A stretch of 25,721 bases of DNA from a virus. Every line of letters begins with the position of its first letter. The first letter of the stretch is position 1. The notes beneath the pieces were generated by a model. That model saw only the letters and a program-made list of their open reading frames with translations, did not search any database and had not been told where the DNA came from. The translations under genes and the position numbers were made by a program. The DNA is taken from positions 1-25,721 of IMG/VR virus record IMGVR_UViG_3300017971_000711; one strand, written 5' to 3'. Shown here one piece after another: positions 5,154-11,421 of this stretch.

Positions 5154-7313
5154 ATGGATACGATGCATAAAGCAGCAATTGAATATGTTAAAAAGGGGTG
5201 GCTCGTTTTCCCTTTACACTCCGTTAAAAAGGACTTACAATGTACTTGTGGCAAAGTTGGTTGTACCGATGCCGGCAAACATCCCCGCACAAGGCAAGGC
5301 CACAAGGATGCTACAAGAGATTTGGCGCAGGTCGATAAGTGGTTCAAGAAAGGTCGAGCTAAATCCAACATCGGTATCGTTACGGGTGAGCGCTCAGGCA
5401 TTACCGTTATCGATATTGATATTGGCGAAGGCAAATTTGGTAAGGAATCATGGGCAGAGCTAATAAAGGAGCACGGGGAACCTGAAACCCTTATGGCTCA
5501 AACGGGGTCTGGCGGCTTACACGTGATCTTCCAGTATAATTCGGCATTAAAAACTGCGTCTAATATCTTGGGCAAAGGGATCGATTGCCGAAATGATGGG
5601 GGCTATATTGTCGCAGCTCCATCGCACCATTGGTCTGGTGGGAAGTACAAGTGGCTTAACTGGGGAACCGATTTAGCCGTGCTTCCAGCGCACTTATCGC
5701 AGCGCAAAGAGACCAGAGGCAGACCGCGTAAAGATGATCCATATCGCGGGAAGTACACCATTGAACAAATCGCTTCGATGTTAGAGTGTATTCCTTCCGA
5801 CGATAGGGACCTGTGGCGTGCGGTCGGTATCATTCTAGGACGTGAGTTCAATCGTATCGATGAGGCTTGGGAGCTATACACAGAGTGGGCCGACACTTAT
5901 ACCGGGAAGAAAGGCAGGGGGCACGACGAAATCATGCATCAGGCCTTCTACGAAATATCACAAGAGGAATCATCCAGCCAATTATCATTCGGCACCATCG
6001 TTAAGGCCGCGCTCGATAACGGTTGGGCTCCGAAGAAAGGCGAAGTGCCTATTGAAAATTTTGTGTATTTCGGTCCTGGGAACAGTTTTATATATCGGCC
6101 TACCATTAATCATTGGGTGGGGTCGGCGGTCGATGCTGCTGTATCTCCCGTTAATATGAACGGTAAGATAGTGAAGGCAAGCGATTGGCTAAAGATAAAC
6201 CAATTATGTACATCGATGACCTGCGATCCCGCTATTGATGAGGATTATTTGAAGGGGCACGATTGTAGGGAAGGGGAGATTATCGAGAACCCCGGTGCCG
6301 CTTTGTTCAATTCCTATCGGCGACCCACGATTGAACCGGGAGATGCGAAGTTGGCCAAGCCTTTTATCGAGCATTGCCATTTGATGTTCGATAAACCGGG
6401 AGATGCGAAACAATTTCTCGATTATATGGCGCATCGAGTACAGAAGCCATGGGAGAAGCCACGTTTTGCGCTCCTTATATCGGGAGGCCAAGGCGTGGGG
6501 AAGGATACTGCTGTTGAATTTTGCGCTCCTGCTATCGGCGTTTGGAATTTTGCCAATATCGATCCTAATGCGCTTGAGTCCAGCTTTAACGAGTATGTTA
6601 CAGCCACCCTTATAAGAATAAATGAGGCGGCTAACTTAGCTGAGATGACAAAGTGGGCTTTTAATGAGCACACCAAAGTTCTTATCGCTGGCTCACCGGA
6701 CATCTGTCAAGTAAACCCTAAATATGGTCAAAAGTTCTCAGTCAGAATGCATTGTGGCGTGGTCATCACCACTAATCACTTAGCGGAAGGCATATATATC
6801 CCGCCGGATGATAGGAGATACGATGTTATACAATGCGCTACGCTGAAAGAAATGGGGCTGGGGGATGATAAAAAGCGGAGAGATTATTTCAGCGACCTGT
6901 GGCAATGGTTTCTTAAAGGAGGCATGGCTCATGTAGCTGCTTACCTTCAAGAACGGGATATCAGAAAATTTTCGGCCAGCAATGGTCAGCGTAAAACTGA
7001 TGCGCATAAGACGATTGTTGCAGGCGGTATGGGCGGGGATCAATGGCTGGATGATATTATCGATGAACTGGGAGAGCCTATTGCTATACGCTCTGACTGG
7101 CTTATAACGAGAGCAACCGAAGGTGGAGAGAAGGAAGCAAACATACGACGCAAACTGGGGCCTACGATGGGACGGTTGGGTTACACGATGCTTCGTAGCA
7201 ACCACAAGGACGGTCGATGGAAGATAGGAGGCAAAAAGGTTACGGTGTATGCGAAATCGGGGCTGCCAAATGGATATGATCCGCAAACTGAATTACTAAA
7301 GGAGCCATTCTAA
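5154..7313 (+). CDS. Bifunctional primase-polymerase fused to a helicase
   Basis: A 719-aa replication protein. Residues 1-180 form a Prim-Pol (archaeo-eukaryotic primase) domain: CTC..GC...GKHP (C30, C32, C37, H43), the catalytic VIDIDI pair (D87, D89), SGGLHV with H123, and GIDCRNDGGY (D144). Residues about 200-290 match a PriCT-2-type primase C-terminal region (LECIPSDDRDLWRAVG, then GRGH). Residues about 390-620 are a helicase of the D5/NrS-1-like kind, with Walker A GGQGVGKDT (444-452), a region RINEAANL resembling Walker B/sensor, and VVITTN as sensor 1. It would make primers, and perhaps short extensions, and unwind at the fork for the DnaE-like polymerase encoded downstream. The ATG at 5154 is the first in frame after the terminator hairpin, with AAAGG upstream. 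The stop overlaps the next start (TAATG). Confidence 0.92.
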   Translation: MDTMHKAAIEYVKKGWLVFPLHSVKKDLQCTCGKVGCTDAGKHPRTRQGHKDATRDLAQVDKWFKKGRAKSNIGIVTGERSGITVIDIDIGEGKFGKESWAELIKEHGEPETLMAQTGSGGLHVIFQYNSALKTASNILGKGIDCRNDGGYIVAAPSHHWSGGKYKWLNWGTDLAVLPAHLSQRKETRGRPRKDDPYRGKYTIEQIASMLECIPSDDRDLWRAVGIILGREFNRIDEAWELYTEWADTYTGKKGRGHDEIMHQAFYEISQEESSSQLSFGTIVKAALDNGWAPKKGEVPIENFVYFGPGNSFIYRPTINHWVGSAVDAAVSPVNMNGKIVKASDWLKINQLCTSMTCDPAIDEDYLKGHDCREGEIIENPGAALFNSYRRPTIEPGDAKLAKPFIEHCHLMFDKPGDAKQFLDYMAHRVQKPWEKPRFALLISGGQGVGKDTAVEFCAPAIGVWNFANIDPNALESSFNEYVTATLIRINEAANLAEMTKWAFNEHTKVLIAGSPDICQVNPKYGQKFSVRMHCGVVITTNHLAEGIYIPPDDRRYDVIQCATLKEMGLGDDKKRRDYFSDLWQWFLKGGMAHVAAYLQERDIRKFSASNGQRKTDAHKTIVAGGMGGDQWLDDIIDELGEPIAIRSDWLITRATEGGEKEANIRRKLGPTMGRLGYTMLRSNHKDGRWKIGGKKVTVYAKSGLPNGYDPQTELLKEPF
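6334..6409 (+). repeat. 16-bp direct repeat inside the Prim-Pol/helicase gene
   Basis: AACCGGGAGATGCGAA occurs at 6334-6349 and again at 6394-6409, exactly 60 nt apart and in frame, so both copies encode PGDAK. It may be a short internal duplication or chance; there is no sign of further copies nearby. Confidence 0.6.
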
Positions 7314-7597
7314 TGCCACTTGATGTACAAATGTTACAAGCTATGCCGCCGGGAACCAGATTTGCGACTGGCGTAGCAACAGACTGTAGCGAAGGTCTAT
7401 TTATGGCCAATACGGGGAAAGAATTGCGTTGGGTCGCTATGCGTGGCCAAGGAACGCACGACTGGGCAATATATTGCCATTTTGATGCTGCCACCATCGA
7501 TGAGATAGCTCGCACAGGGGATAAGGTTCAAATGGAACAACACATTAGGTTCTGCGTTCCCTGCGATGATGCAGCATTAAAATGTTATAGGAGATAG
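7313..7597 (+). CDS. Small conserved-looking hypothetical protein (94 aa)
   Basis: No named family recognised. The start at 7313 overlaps the Prim-Pol stop (TAATG) and follows AAAGGAG. The C-terminal half has a distinctive pattern: HDWAIYCHF, then a D/E-rich helix, GDKV..E.HIRFCVPCDD and a final CYRR. Cysteines at the C-terminus (CVPC, C) could bind a metal together with nearby His residues, but they do not form a standard zinc finger. No membrane segment or signal peptide. It is probably cytoplasmic and expressed with the helicase and the DUF5662-like gene that follows 4 nt later. Confidence 0.65.
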   Translation: MPLDVQMLQAMPPGTRFATGVATDCSEGLFMANTGKELRWVAMRGQGTHDWAIYCHFDAATIDEIARTGDKVQMEQHIRFCVPCDDAALKCYRR

Positions 7598-7601
7598 ATG
7601 T

Positions 7602-8072
7602 ATGCGAAAACACTGGCGATATTTGAAGTATTTGGCAAGGCATAAATGGTATGTCTTTATCGAATGTTGCAAGTTAGGAATACCCTTCCACGGCGTATTC
7701 CACGACTTATCGCAATTGTTGCCTGATGAATGGTTTGCTTATGCTGAGTTTTTTTATGGCGATTGGCTGGATGATGTTAGTCCTTATATCCAAAAACGAT
7801 TTAACAAGGCGTGGCTTAAGCACCAGCGAAGGAACAACCACCATTGGCAACATTGGGTTCTGCGTAGGGACAGCGGAGAGTCCATCCCGGTTGACATACC
7901 GAAGAATGTCATCCTCCATATGATAGCTGACTGGCGTGGAGCTGGTCGCGCGATGCAAGGTTATGATGATTCTAAAATGTATTATCACAATCGTAAACGC
8001 ATTATGATACTTACGGAAAAGACGCGTGCTGCCATCGAGTGGCGTCTCCGTTACAATGAAAGGGACCTGTAA
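7602..8072 (+). CDS. DUF5662-like protein, His/Asp-rich
   Basis: A 156-aa protein that follows the DUF5662 pattern as I remember it: HKWYVFIECCKLGIP, FHDLSQLLPDEWFAYAEFFYG (H34-D35 and P41-G53), LKHQRRNNHHWQHW (72-85), MIADWRGAGRAMQG (107-120) and YYHNRKRIMILTEKTR. The spaced H34-D35, H80/H81 and D110 could make an HD-like metal site, which would suggest phosphohydrolase activity on nucleotides; that is inference. The start follows AGGAG at 7589-7593. The gene overlaps the ThyX start (TAATG), placing it in the nucleotide-metabolism-like cluster. Function of the family is not established. Confidence 0.75.
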   Translation: MRKHWRYLKYLARHKWYVFIECCKLGIPFHGVFHDLSQLLPDEWFAYAEFFYGDWLDDVSPYIQKRFNKAWLKHQRRNNHHWQHWVLRRDSGESIPVDIPKNVILHMIADWRGAGRAMQGYDDSKMYYHNRKRIMILTEKTRAAIEWRLRYNERDL

Positions 8073-8785
8073 TGAAAGTAACACTACTTAACTATACGCA
8101 AGACGCCATCGACCTATTGCTGTTCACCAAAAGCACGCGGCTTGGCCTCACTCCGGGGCTGATGGATAAAATTAAGGCGATGGACGAAGAAGACAAGATG
8201 AAACAGCTAGTGTATATGGCCAATACGGTCCCCAGTAGCTGGGAGTTTGTCGATTACACCTTCTTGATCGAAGGGGTTAGCCGCGCCTTTACCCATCAGC
8301 TAGTGCGGACCCGCACGGGGTCTTATGCCCAGCAAGCCATGCGGGTCGTAGATATGAGCGACTTTGATTATGTTTATACGCAGCATAATCTTGAAAACGA
8401 TTTTGAGCGAACCGTGATTGATGTTTTACTTGGGCGTATACACGAAGTCTATCATGGCTTACTTCAAAATGACGTTCCCATCGAAGATGCACGGGGCATC
8501 CTCCCGACTAACATAGCGACTAACATCATAGCGAAGTTCAACCTGCGGGCCTTCGCTCAATTGATCGCTAGTCGCATCGGCGGTCGCACCCAAGGTGAAT
8601 ATCGAAGCGTTGCCATGGCGATGGCGGATGCCGTGCTCGAAGTTCATCCGTGGGCCGAAATGTTCATCTTCAAGAAGGATCGTGATTACTACGATGAAGC
8701 TGAAAAGTTCGCGGCTACGCTTTCGCCGAAAGACAAAGATCAGCTTCTCAAAATCATCCACCACATGAGGGGAGCTGGGTCATGA
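8072..8785 (+). CDS. thyX: Flavin-dependent thymidylate synthase (ThyX), divergent motif
   Basis: A 237-aa protein of ThyX type; the family makes dTMP from dUMP with methylene-tetrahydrofolate, NADPH and FAD. The region THQLVRTRTGSYAQQAMR (74-91) aligns with the signature RHRxxSxNxxSxR: R79, R81, S84 and R91 are kept, while His80 is Thr, Asn86 is Ala and the active-site Ser89 is Ala. The second conserved region, FNLRAFAQLIASRIGGRTQGEYR, matches the NLRxFxxxR...AQxEIR block. Published work on the Thermotoga enzyme showed that the Ser is not an essential nucleophile, so activity is possible. It would boost dTTP for phage replication, or act on a related pyrimidine. The start overlaps the previous stop and the end overlaps the following membrane protein (ATGA). 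Confidence 0.85.
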   Translation: MKVTLLNYTQDAIDLLLFTKSTRLGLTPGLMDKIKAMDEEDKMKQLVYMANTVPSSWEFVDYTFLIEGVSRAFTHQLVRTRTGSYAQQAMRVVDMSDFDYVYTQHNLENDFERTVIDVLLGRIHEVYHGLLQNDVPIEDARGILPTNIATNIIAKFNLRAFAQLIASRIGGRTQGEYRSVAMAMADAVLEVHPWAEMFIFKKDRDYYDEAEKFAATLSPKDKDQLLKIIHHMRGAGS

Positions 8786-9090
8786 ATAAGCGTGATTTAA
8801 TAGTCAATTTGTTAGGCTATTTTATGTTCTTTATCGTTGCCGTTGTATATCCTATCGGATTGTGGATAGGGGGACAAGATCACGCAACGATACGTTATGC
8901 TGAAGTGATAAATAAAGAATCTGTTAAAAGCAGAGTATTTTATATCACTTTGCAGGCGAAAGGCACAGCATGGGGCTTTACGCAAACGTGGACCGAAAAT
9001 GTGCCTTATCAATTTTATGATGCTATAATGATTGGTGATACCGTCGATGTCAAAAATCGTTGTACATTAACATTCGCTAATAAATATTGA
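8782..9090 (+). CDS. Small membrane protein with one N-terminal TM segment
   Basis: Unrecognised, 102 aa. Residues about 9-30 (NLLGYFMFFIVAVVYPIGLWIGG) are a hydrophobic membrane segment. The remaining 70 residues are polar and beta-rich (VFYITLQAKGTAWGFTQTW, VDVKNRCTLTF), likely a small domain outside the membrane. The N-terminus is basic (MNKRDL) and no cleavage site is obvious, which suggests an anchored protein with the C-terminal domain in the periplasm. GAGGGGAG precedes the ATG, and the start overlaps thyX. Its presence among nucleotide enzymes is odd; an early host-envelope function such as superinfection exclusion is possible but unproven. Confidence 0.65.
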   Translation: MNKRDLIVNLLGYFMFFIVAVVYPIGLWIGGQDHATIRYAEVINKESVKSRVFYITLQAKGTAWGFTQTWTENVPYQFYDAIMIGDTVDVKNRCTLTFANKY

Positions 9091-9103
9091 AGGAACGGAC
9101 TTT

Positions 9104-9595
9104 ATGAGTTACCAAATCTTTGATCTCGACAACTGCATTTCGGATGATAGCTGGCGCATTCCGCACATCCAGCACGAAGCTGACAACGATTTTATCAAAT
9201 TCCACGATTATCATTCGCTGTCGGCGTTCGACGTTCTCAAAAATGAGGAAGCCGTTCGCACCAAGAGCGACATCATTATATTGACCGCAAGGCCTGTGAT
9301 ATATCACGCGATAACTATGCATTGGCTGGAGCTGCACAATATAACGATCACCCACTTGCTGATGCGTAGCGTTCACGATCACCGATCCAGCGTAGTGGTG
9401 AAAAAGGAACTGCTAAACGTTTTGTTCAATATGGCTAACGTGCCCATTCGTGAAATCGAAGCGGCTCACGATGATGATCCTAAAGTGGTTCGACTATACC
9501 ACGACCTGGGACTCAACGCGGTGCATATGAAGATCCACGATGTTCCGTATAAACTGGAGGAAGACAGCAATGGCTCAAAAACTAACCCCGCCTGA
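9104..9595 (+). CDS. HAD-superfamily phosphatase
   Basis: A 163-aa protein with the HAD catalytic motifs in order: motif I FDLDNCISDD (nucleophile D7, acid/base D9), motif II ILTARP (T61), a Lys pair at 100-101 for motif III, and motif IV HDDDP (D123-D125). The arrangement, without a large cap, resembles the phosphatase domain of T4 polynucleotide kinase and small nucleotidases. Probable substrates are 5'-nucleotides or 3'-phosphate ends; the sequence does not decide. There is no kinase P-loop attached, so it is not a full Pnk. AAGGA precedes the ATG, and the end overlaps the next gene by 26 nt. Placement between thyX and a DUF1599-like gene supports a role in nucleotide turnover. Confidence 0.82.
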   Translation: MSYQIFDLDNCISDDSWRIPHIQHEADNDFIKFHDYHSLSAFDVLKNEEAVRTKSDIIILTARPVIYHAITMHWLELHNITITHLLMRSVHDHRSSVVVKKELLNVLFNMANVPIREIEAAHDDDPKVVRLYHDLGLNAVHMKIHDVPYKLEEDSNGSKTNPA

Positions 9596-9899
9596 AATAA
9601 TGGAGGAAATGAAGGCGTTGTTTTTGGAGCGGTCTAAAATATACGGCGCCAATTACCAGATGGTGGGGAATGTGTTAAAGGCTTTCTTCCCCAATGGAGT
9701 TAGGCTAAGGAGTGATCACGATTTCTTAGTGTGGCACCTATTCGAGCTGATGATCGTTAAGCTGACTCGCTTCGTACATAGCGGCCTATCCCATCACGAT
9801 AGTATCAGGGATTTGGCCGTATATGCGACGATGGTGGAAAGTGAACTCGATGGAGAAAGGATCGGTGATGTCGAAAATACTAGTGACAGGATCGGCTAA
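9570..9899 (+). CDS. DUF1599 (Nmad1) / DUF6378-like small helical protein
   Basis: 109 aa from the ATG at 9570, chosen because GGAGG (9556-9560) lies 9 nt before it; an upstream ATG at 9540 has no such site. The pattern is helical with RSKIYGANYQMVG (21-33), a FxxLMIVKLTRF helix (58-69) and HHDSIRDLAVYATMVE (75-90). These K-x-YG, K-x-x-R and DSIxDLxxY blocks resemble DUF1599, also called nucleotide modification associated domain 1, and the similar DUF6378. Members are common in phages; a link to modified bases was proposed from gene neighbourhoods, not biochemistry. It overlaps the HAD gene upstream and the SDR gene downstream (32 nt), so all three are probably co-translated. Confidence 0.65.
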   Translation: MAQKLTPPEIMEEMKALFLERSKIYGANYQMVGNVLKAFFPNGVRLRSDHDFLVWHLFELMIVKLTRFVHSGLSHHDSIRDLAVYATMVESELDGERIGDVENTSDRIG

Positions 9900-10539
9900 C
9901 GGCTTAGGCAGGGTGGTGTTAGCTGCACTTTATAAAGCTGGTCACGATGTTTATCATTATGATATCGAACACGGCCGTAATGTGCTTGAACCTGACCTTA
10001 CCGGCATCAGCGAACTGGATGTACTCATCAACAATGCCGGGGTCAACTATCTGAATTGGATCGGTCGCATCAGCGAAGCGAAATGGGATTGGGTCATGGA
10101 CACTAATGCTAAAGGCGCGTTCATGATGACGAAGGCGTGCTTACCGATGCTGAAAGAAAGCAAAGGCACGATCCTCAACATCATTAGCAATGCGGCATGG
10201 GATCCCATGACTTGCTCACTGGCCTATAACGCTTCTAAGGGCGCACTCGCTATTATGACCGAACAAATGGCGCGTGAGCTTAAGCGGCAATGGGGCATCG
10301 ATGTATTCGGGATCGCTCCTAATAAGTTGAAGGGCACGCCGATGTCTAACAATGTTGATCGAATGGTGTGTAAAGTTCGTGATTGGACGCCTGAGCACGC
10401 TTTTCGGTATCAGCAGCAAGCTCTCCTTACTGGCGAAGAAATCCCGTGTGAAATCTTGGCCGAGTTTATATCATATTTACTGGCCACAAAAGACAACCAT
10501 CGTTTTCTTAGTGGCTGTATTATACCTTACGGAGCGTGA
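9868..10539 (+). CDS. Short-chain dehydrogenase/reductase (SDR)
   Basis: 223 aa from the ATG at 9868, which has AGAAAGG upstream; in-frame starts further left have no ribosome binding site. The classical SDR features are complete: cofactor loop TGSANGLG (residues 7-14), NNAG (55-58), and the catalytic set N80, S107, Y120 and K124 in YNASK. It should be an active NAD(P)-dependent oxidoreductase. The length is slightly short for classical SDRs (about 250), and the segment after PNKLKGTPMS that closes over the substrate is divergent. The substrate is unknown. SDR genes are uncommon in a phage replication region, so a role in modifying a sugar, base or cofactor precursor is worth considering. The stop is 1 nt before the exonuclease gene. 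Confidence 0.88.
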   Translation: MSKILVTGSANGLGRVVLAALYKAGHDVYHYDIEHGRNVLEPDLTGISELDVLINNAGVNYLNWIGRISEAKWDWVMDTNAKGAFMMTKACLPMLKESKGTILNIISNAAWDPMTCSLAYNASKGALAIMTEQMARELKRQWGIDVFGIAPNKLKGTPMSNNVDRMVCKVRDWTPEHAFRYQQQALLTGEEIPCEILAEFISYLLATKDNHRFLSGCIIPYGA

Positions 10540-10540
10540 C

Positions 10541-11095
10541 ATGAACTTTCTTTTGATCGATGTAGAAACAACCGGGTTGCTGAAGGCGAAAAAGAGTGAG
10601 CTAGATGATCAACCTCATATCACCGAGTTCGGTGCAATATTGGCGACCGATAAAGGCGATATCATCTATGCCGCTGATCAGCTTATTCAACCGCCCATCC
10701 CGATACCGGAAGAAACGATCAAGATCAACGGGGTCACGGATGATCTGGTGAAAGGGATGCCGACATTTGAGGAATACTTTGACATCATCGATTGCATGTT
10801 TGAAGATGCTCATGTATTAGTCGCTCACAACGCGCCGTTCGATAAAGGGATGATCGATGTCGAATACAAACGGCTTTGTAAAATTGAAAAGTTGGATTAT
10901 CCCGAACATGTAGTATGCACGGTTCAAGAATATAAAGCTAAAATGGGTAAATGGCCTAAGCTCACGGAGCTTTACAAAAAGGTCATAGGAAAGGAGTTGC
11001 AACAGACCCATCGAGCTTTAGACGATTGCCGCGCCTTGCACGATATATTGAAGAAGGACAAGTTTTACGCTAAAATGAGAAAGGCTTTGAAATGA
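10541..11095 (+). CDS. DnaQ-like 3'-5' exonuclease (proofreading subunit type)
   Basis: 184 aa from the ATG at 10541; the open frame extends 189 nt further left inside the SDR gene, but the protein family starts at LLIDVETTG. The DEDDh exonuclease residues are all present: D7 and E9 in DVETTG, D101 in HNAPFDKGM, and H157/D162 in HRALDD, matching HxAxxD. It is a stand-alone domain about the length of the catalytic part of E. coli epsilon, without a clear C-terminal polymerase-binding tail. Together with a DnaE-like polymerase 320 nt downstream whose PHP site is lost, it is the likely proofreading exonuclease of the phage replisome. The stop overlaps the next start (ATGA). Confidence 0.9.
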   Translation: MNFLLIDVETTGLLKAKKSELDDQPHITEFGAILATDKGDIIYAADQLIQPPIPIPEETIKINGVTDDLVKGMPTFEEYFDIIDCMFEDAHVLVAHNAPFDKGMIDVEYKRLCKIEKLDYPEHVVCTVQEYKAKMGKWPKLTELYKKVIGKELQQTHRALDDCRALHDILKKDKFYAKMRKALK

Positions 11096-11421
11096 AAACG
11101 CTCGTAGTCACCCATCCGACAGTCGATATGGATATGAGCTGGAATCTGGACGATGTCCAGTATATTATCGACGGCTCTATCAAACTCGCTAATGTCGAGA
11201 CGCCTGTGCCGATCAGAGAAAAGGCAGCCGACCTGGCCCTGCAGCTGATCAATCTGGGCTTCATTGAAGTTTACGATCCGACTACAACCCATCCGAAATA
11301 CGTGAATATCAGTCACATTCGCGGCTGGTGGGATCATGTAATCAACATTCGCGGCTCGATGACCCCGTTCGATTGTTCCGAAGATATGCTGTCCATTAAG
11401 GGCAAGATCGAGACAGTATGA
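11092..11421 (+). CDS. Hypothetical protein between exonuclease and polymerase (109 aa)
   Basis: Unrecognised. It begins by overlapping the exonuclease stop and ends by overlapping the polymerase start (both ATGA), so it is bound into the replisome operon. Beta-strand-like start (TLVVTHPTV), an acidic helix (about 60-75, KAADLALQLINLGFIEVYD), and a Trp-rich segment HIRGWWDHVINIRGS. No metal or nucleotide motif is evident. Its place makes an accessory role, for example linking exonuclease and polymerase, an attractive guess, but the sequence does not show this. Confidence 0.65.
   Translation: MKTLVVTHPTVDMDMSWNLDDVQYIIDGSIKLANVETPVPIREKAADLALQLINLGFIEVYDPTTTHPKYVNISHIRGWWDHVINIRGSMTPFDCSEDMLSIKGKIETV

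Noticed and set aside
6780-7286. 168-aa open frame on the - strand inside the Prim-Pol/helicase gene
   Set aside because: It is antisense to a well-supported gene, with no known motif; it is a shadow.
9104-9595. Full polynucleotide kinase/phosphatase
   Set aside because: Only HAD phosphatase motifs are present; there is no P-loop kinase domain.
10352-10540. N-terminal extension of the DnaQ-like exonuclease
   Set aside because: It lies within the SDR gene in another frame, lacks a ribosome binding site, and the exonuclease domain begins exactly at the ATG at 10541.
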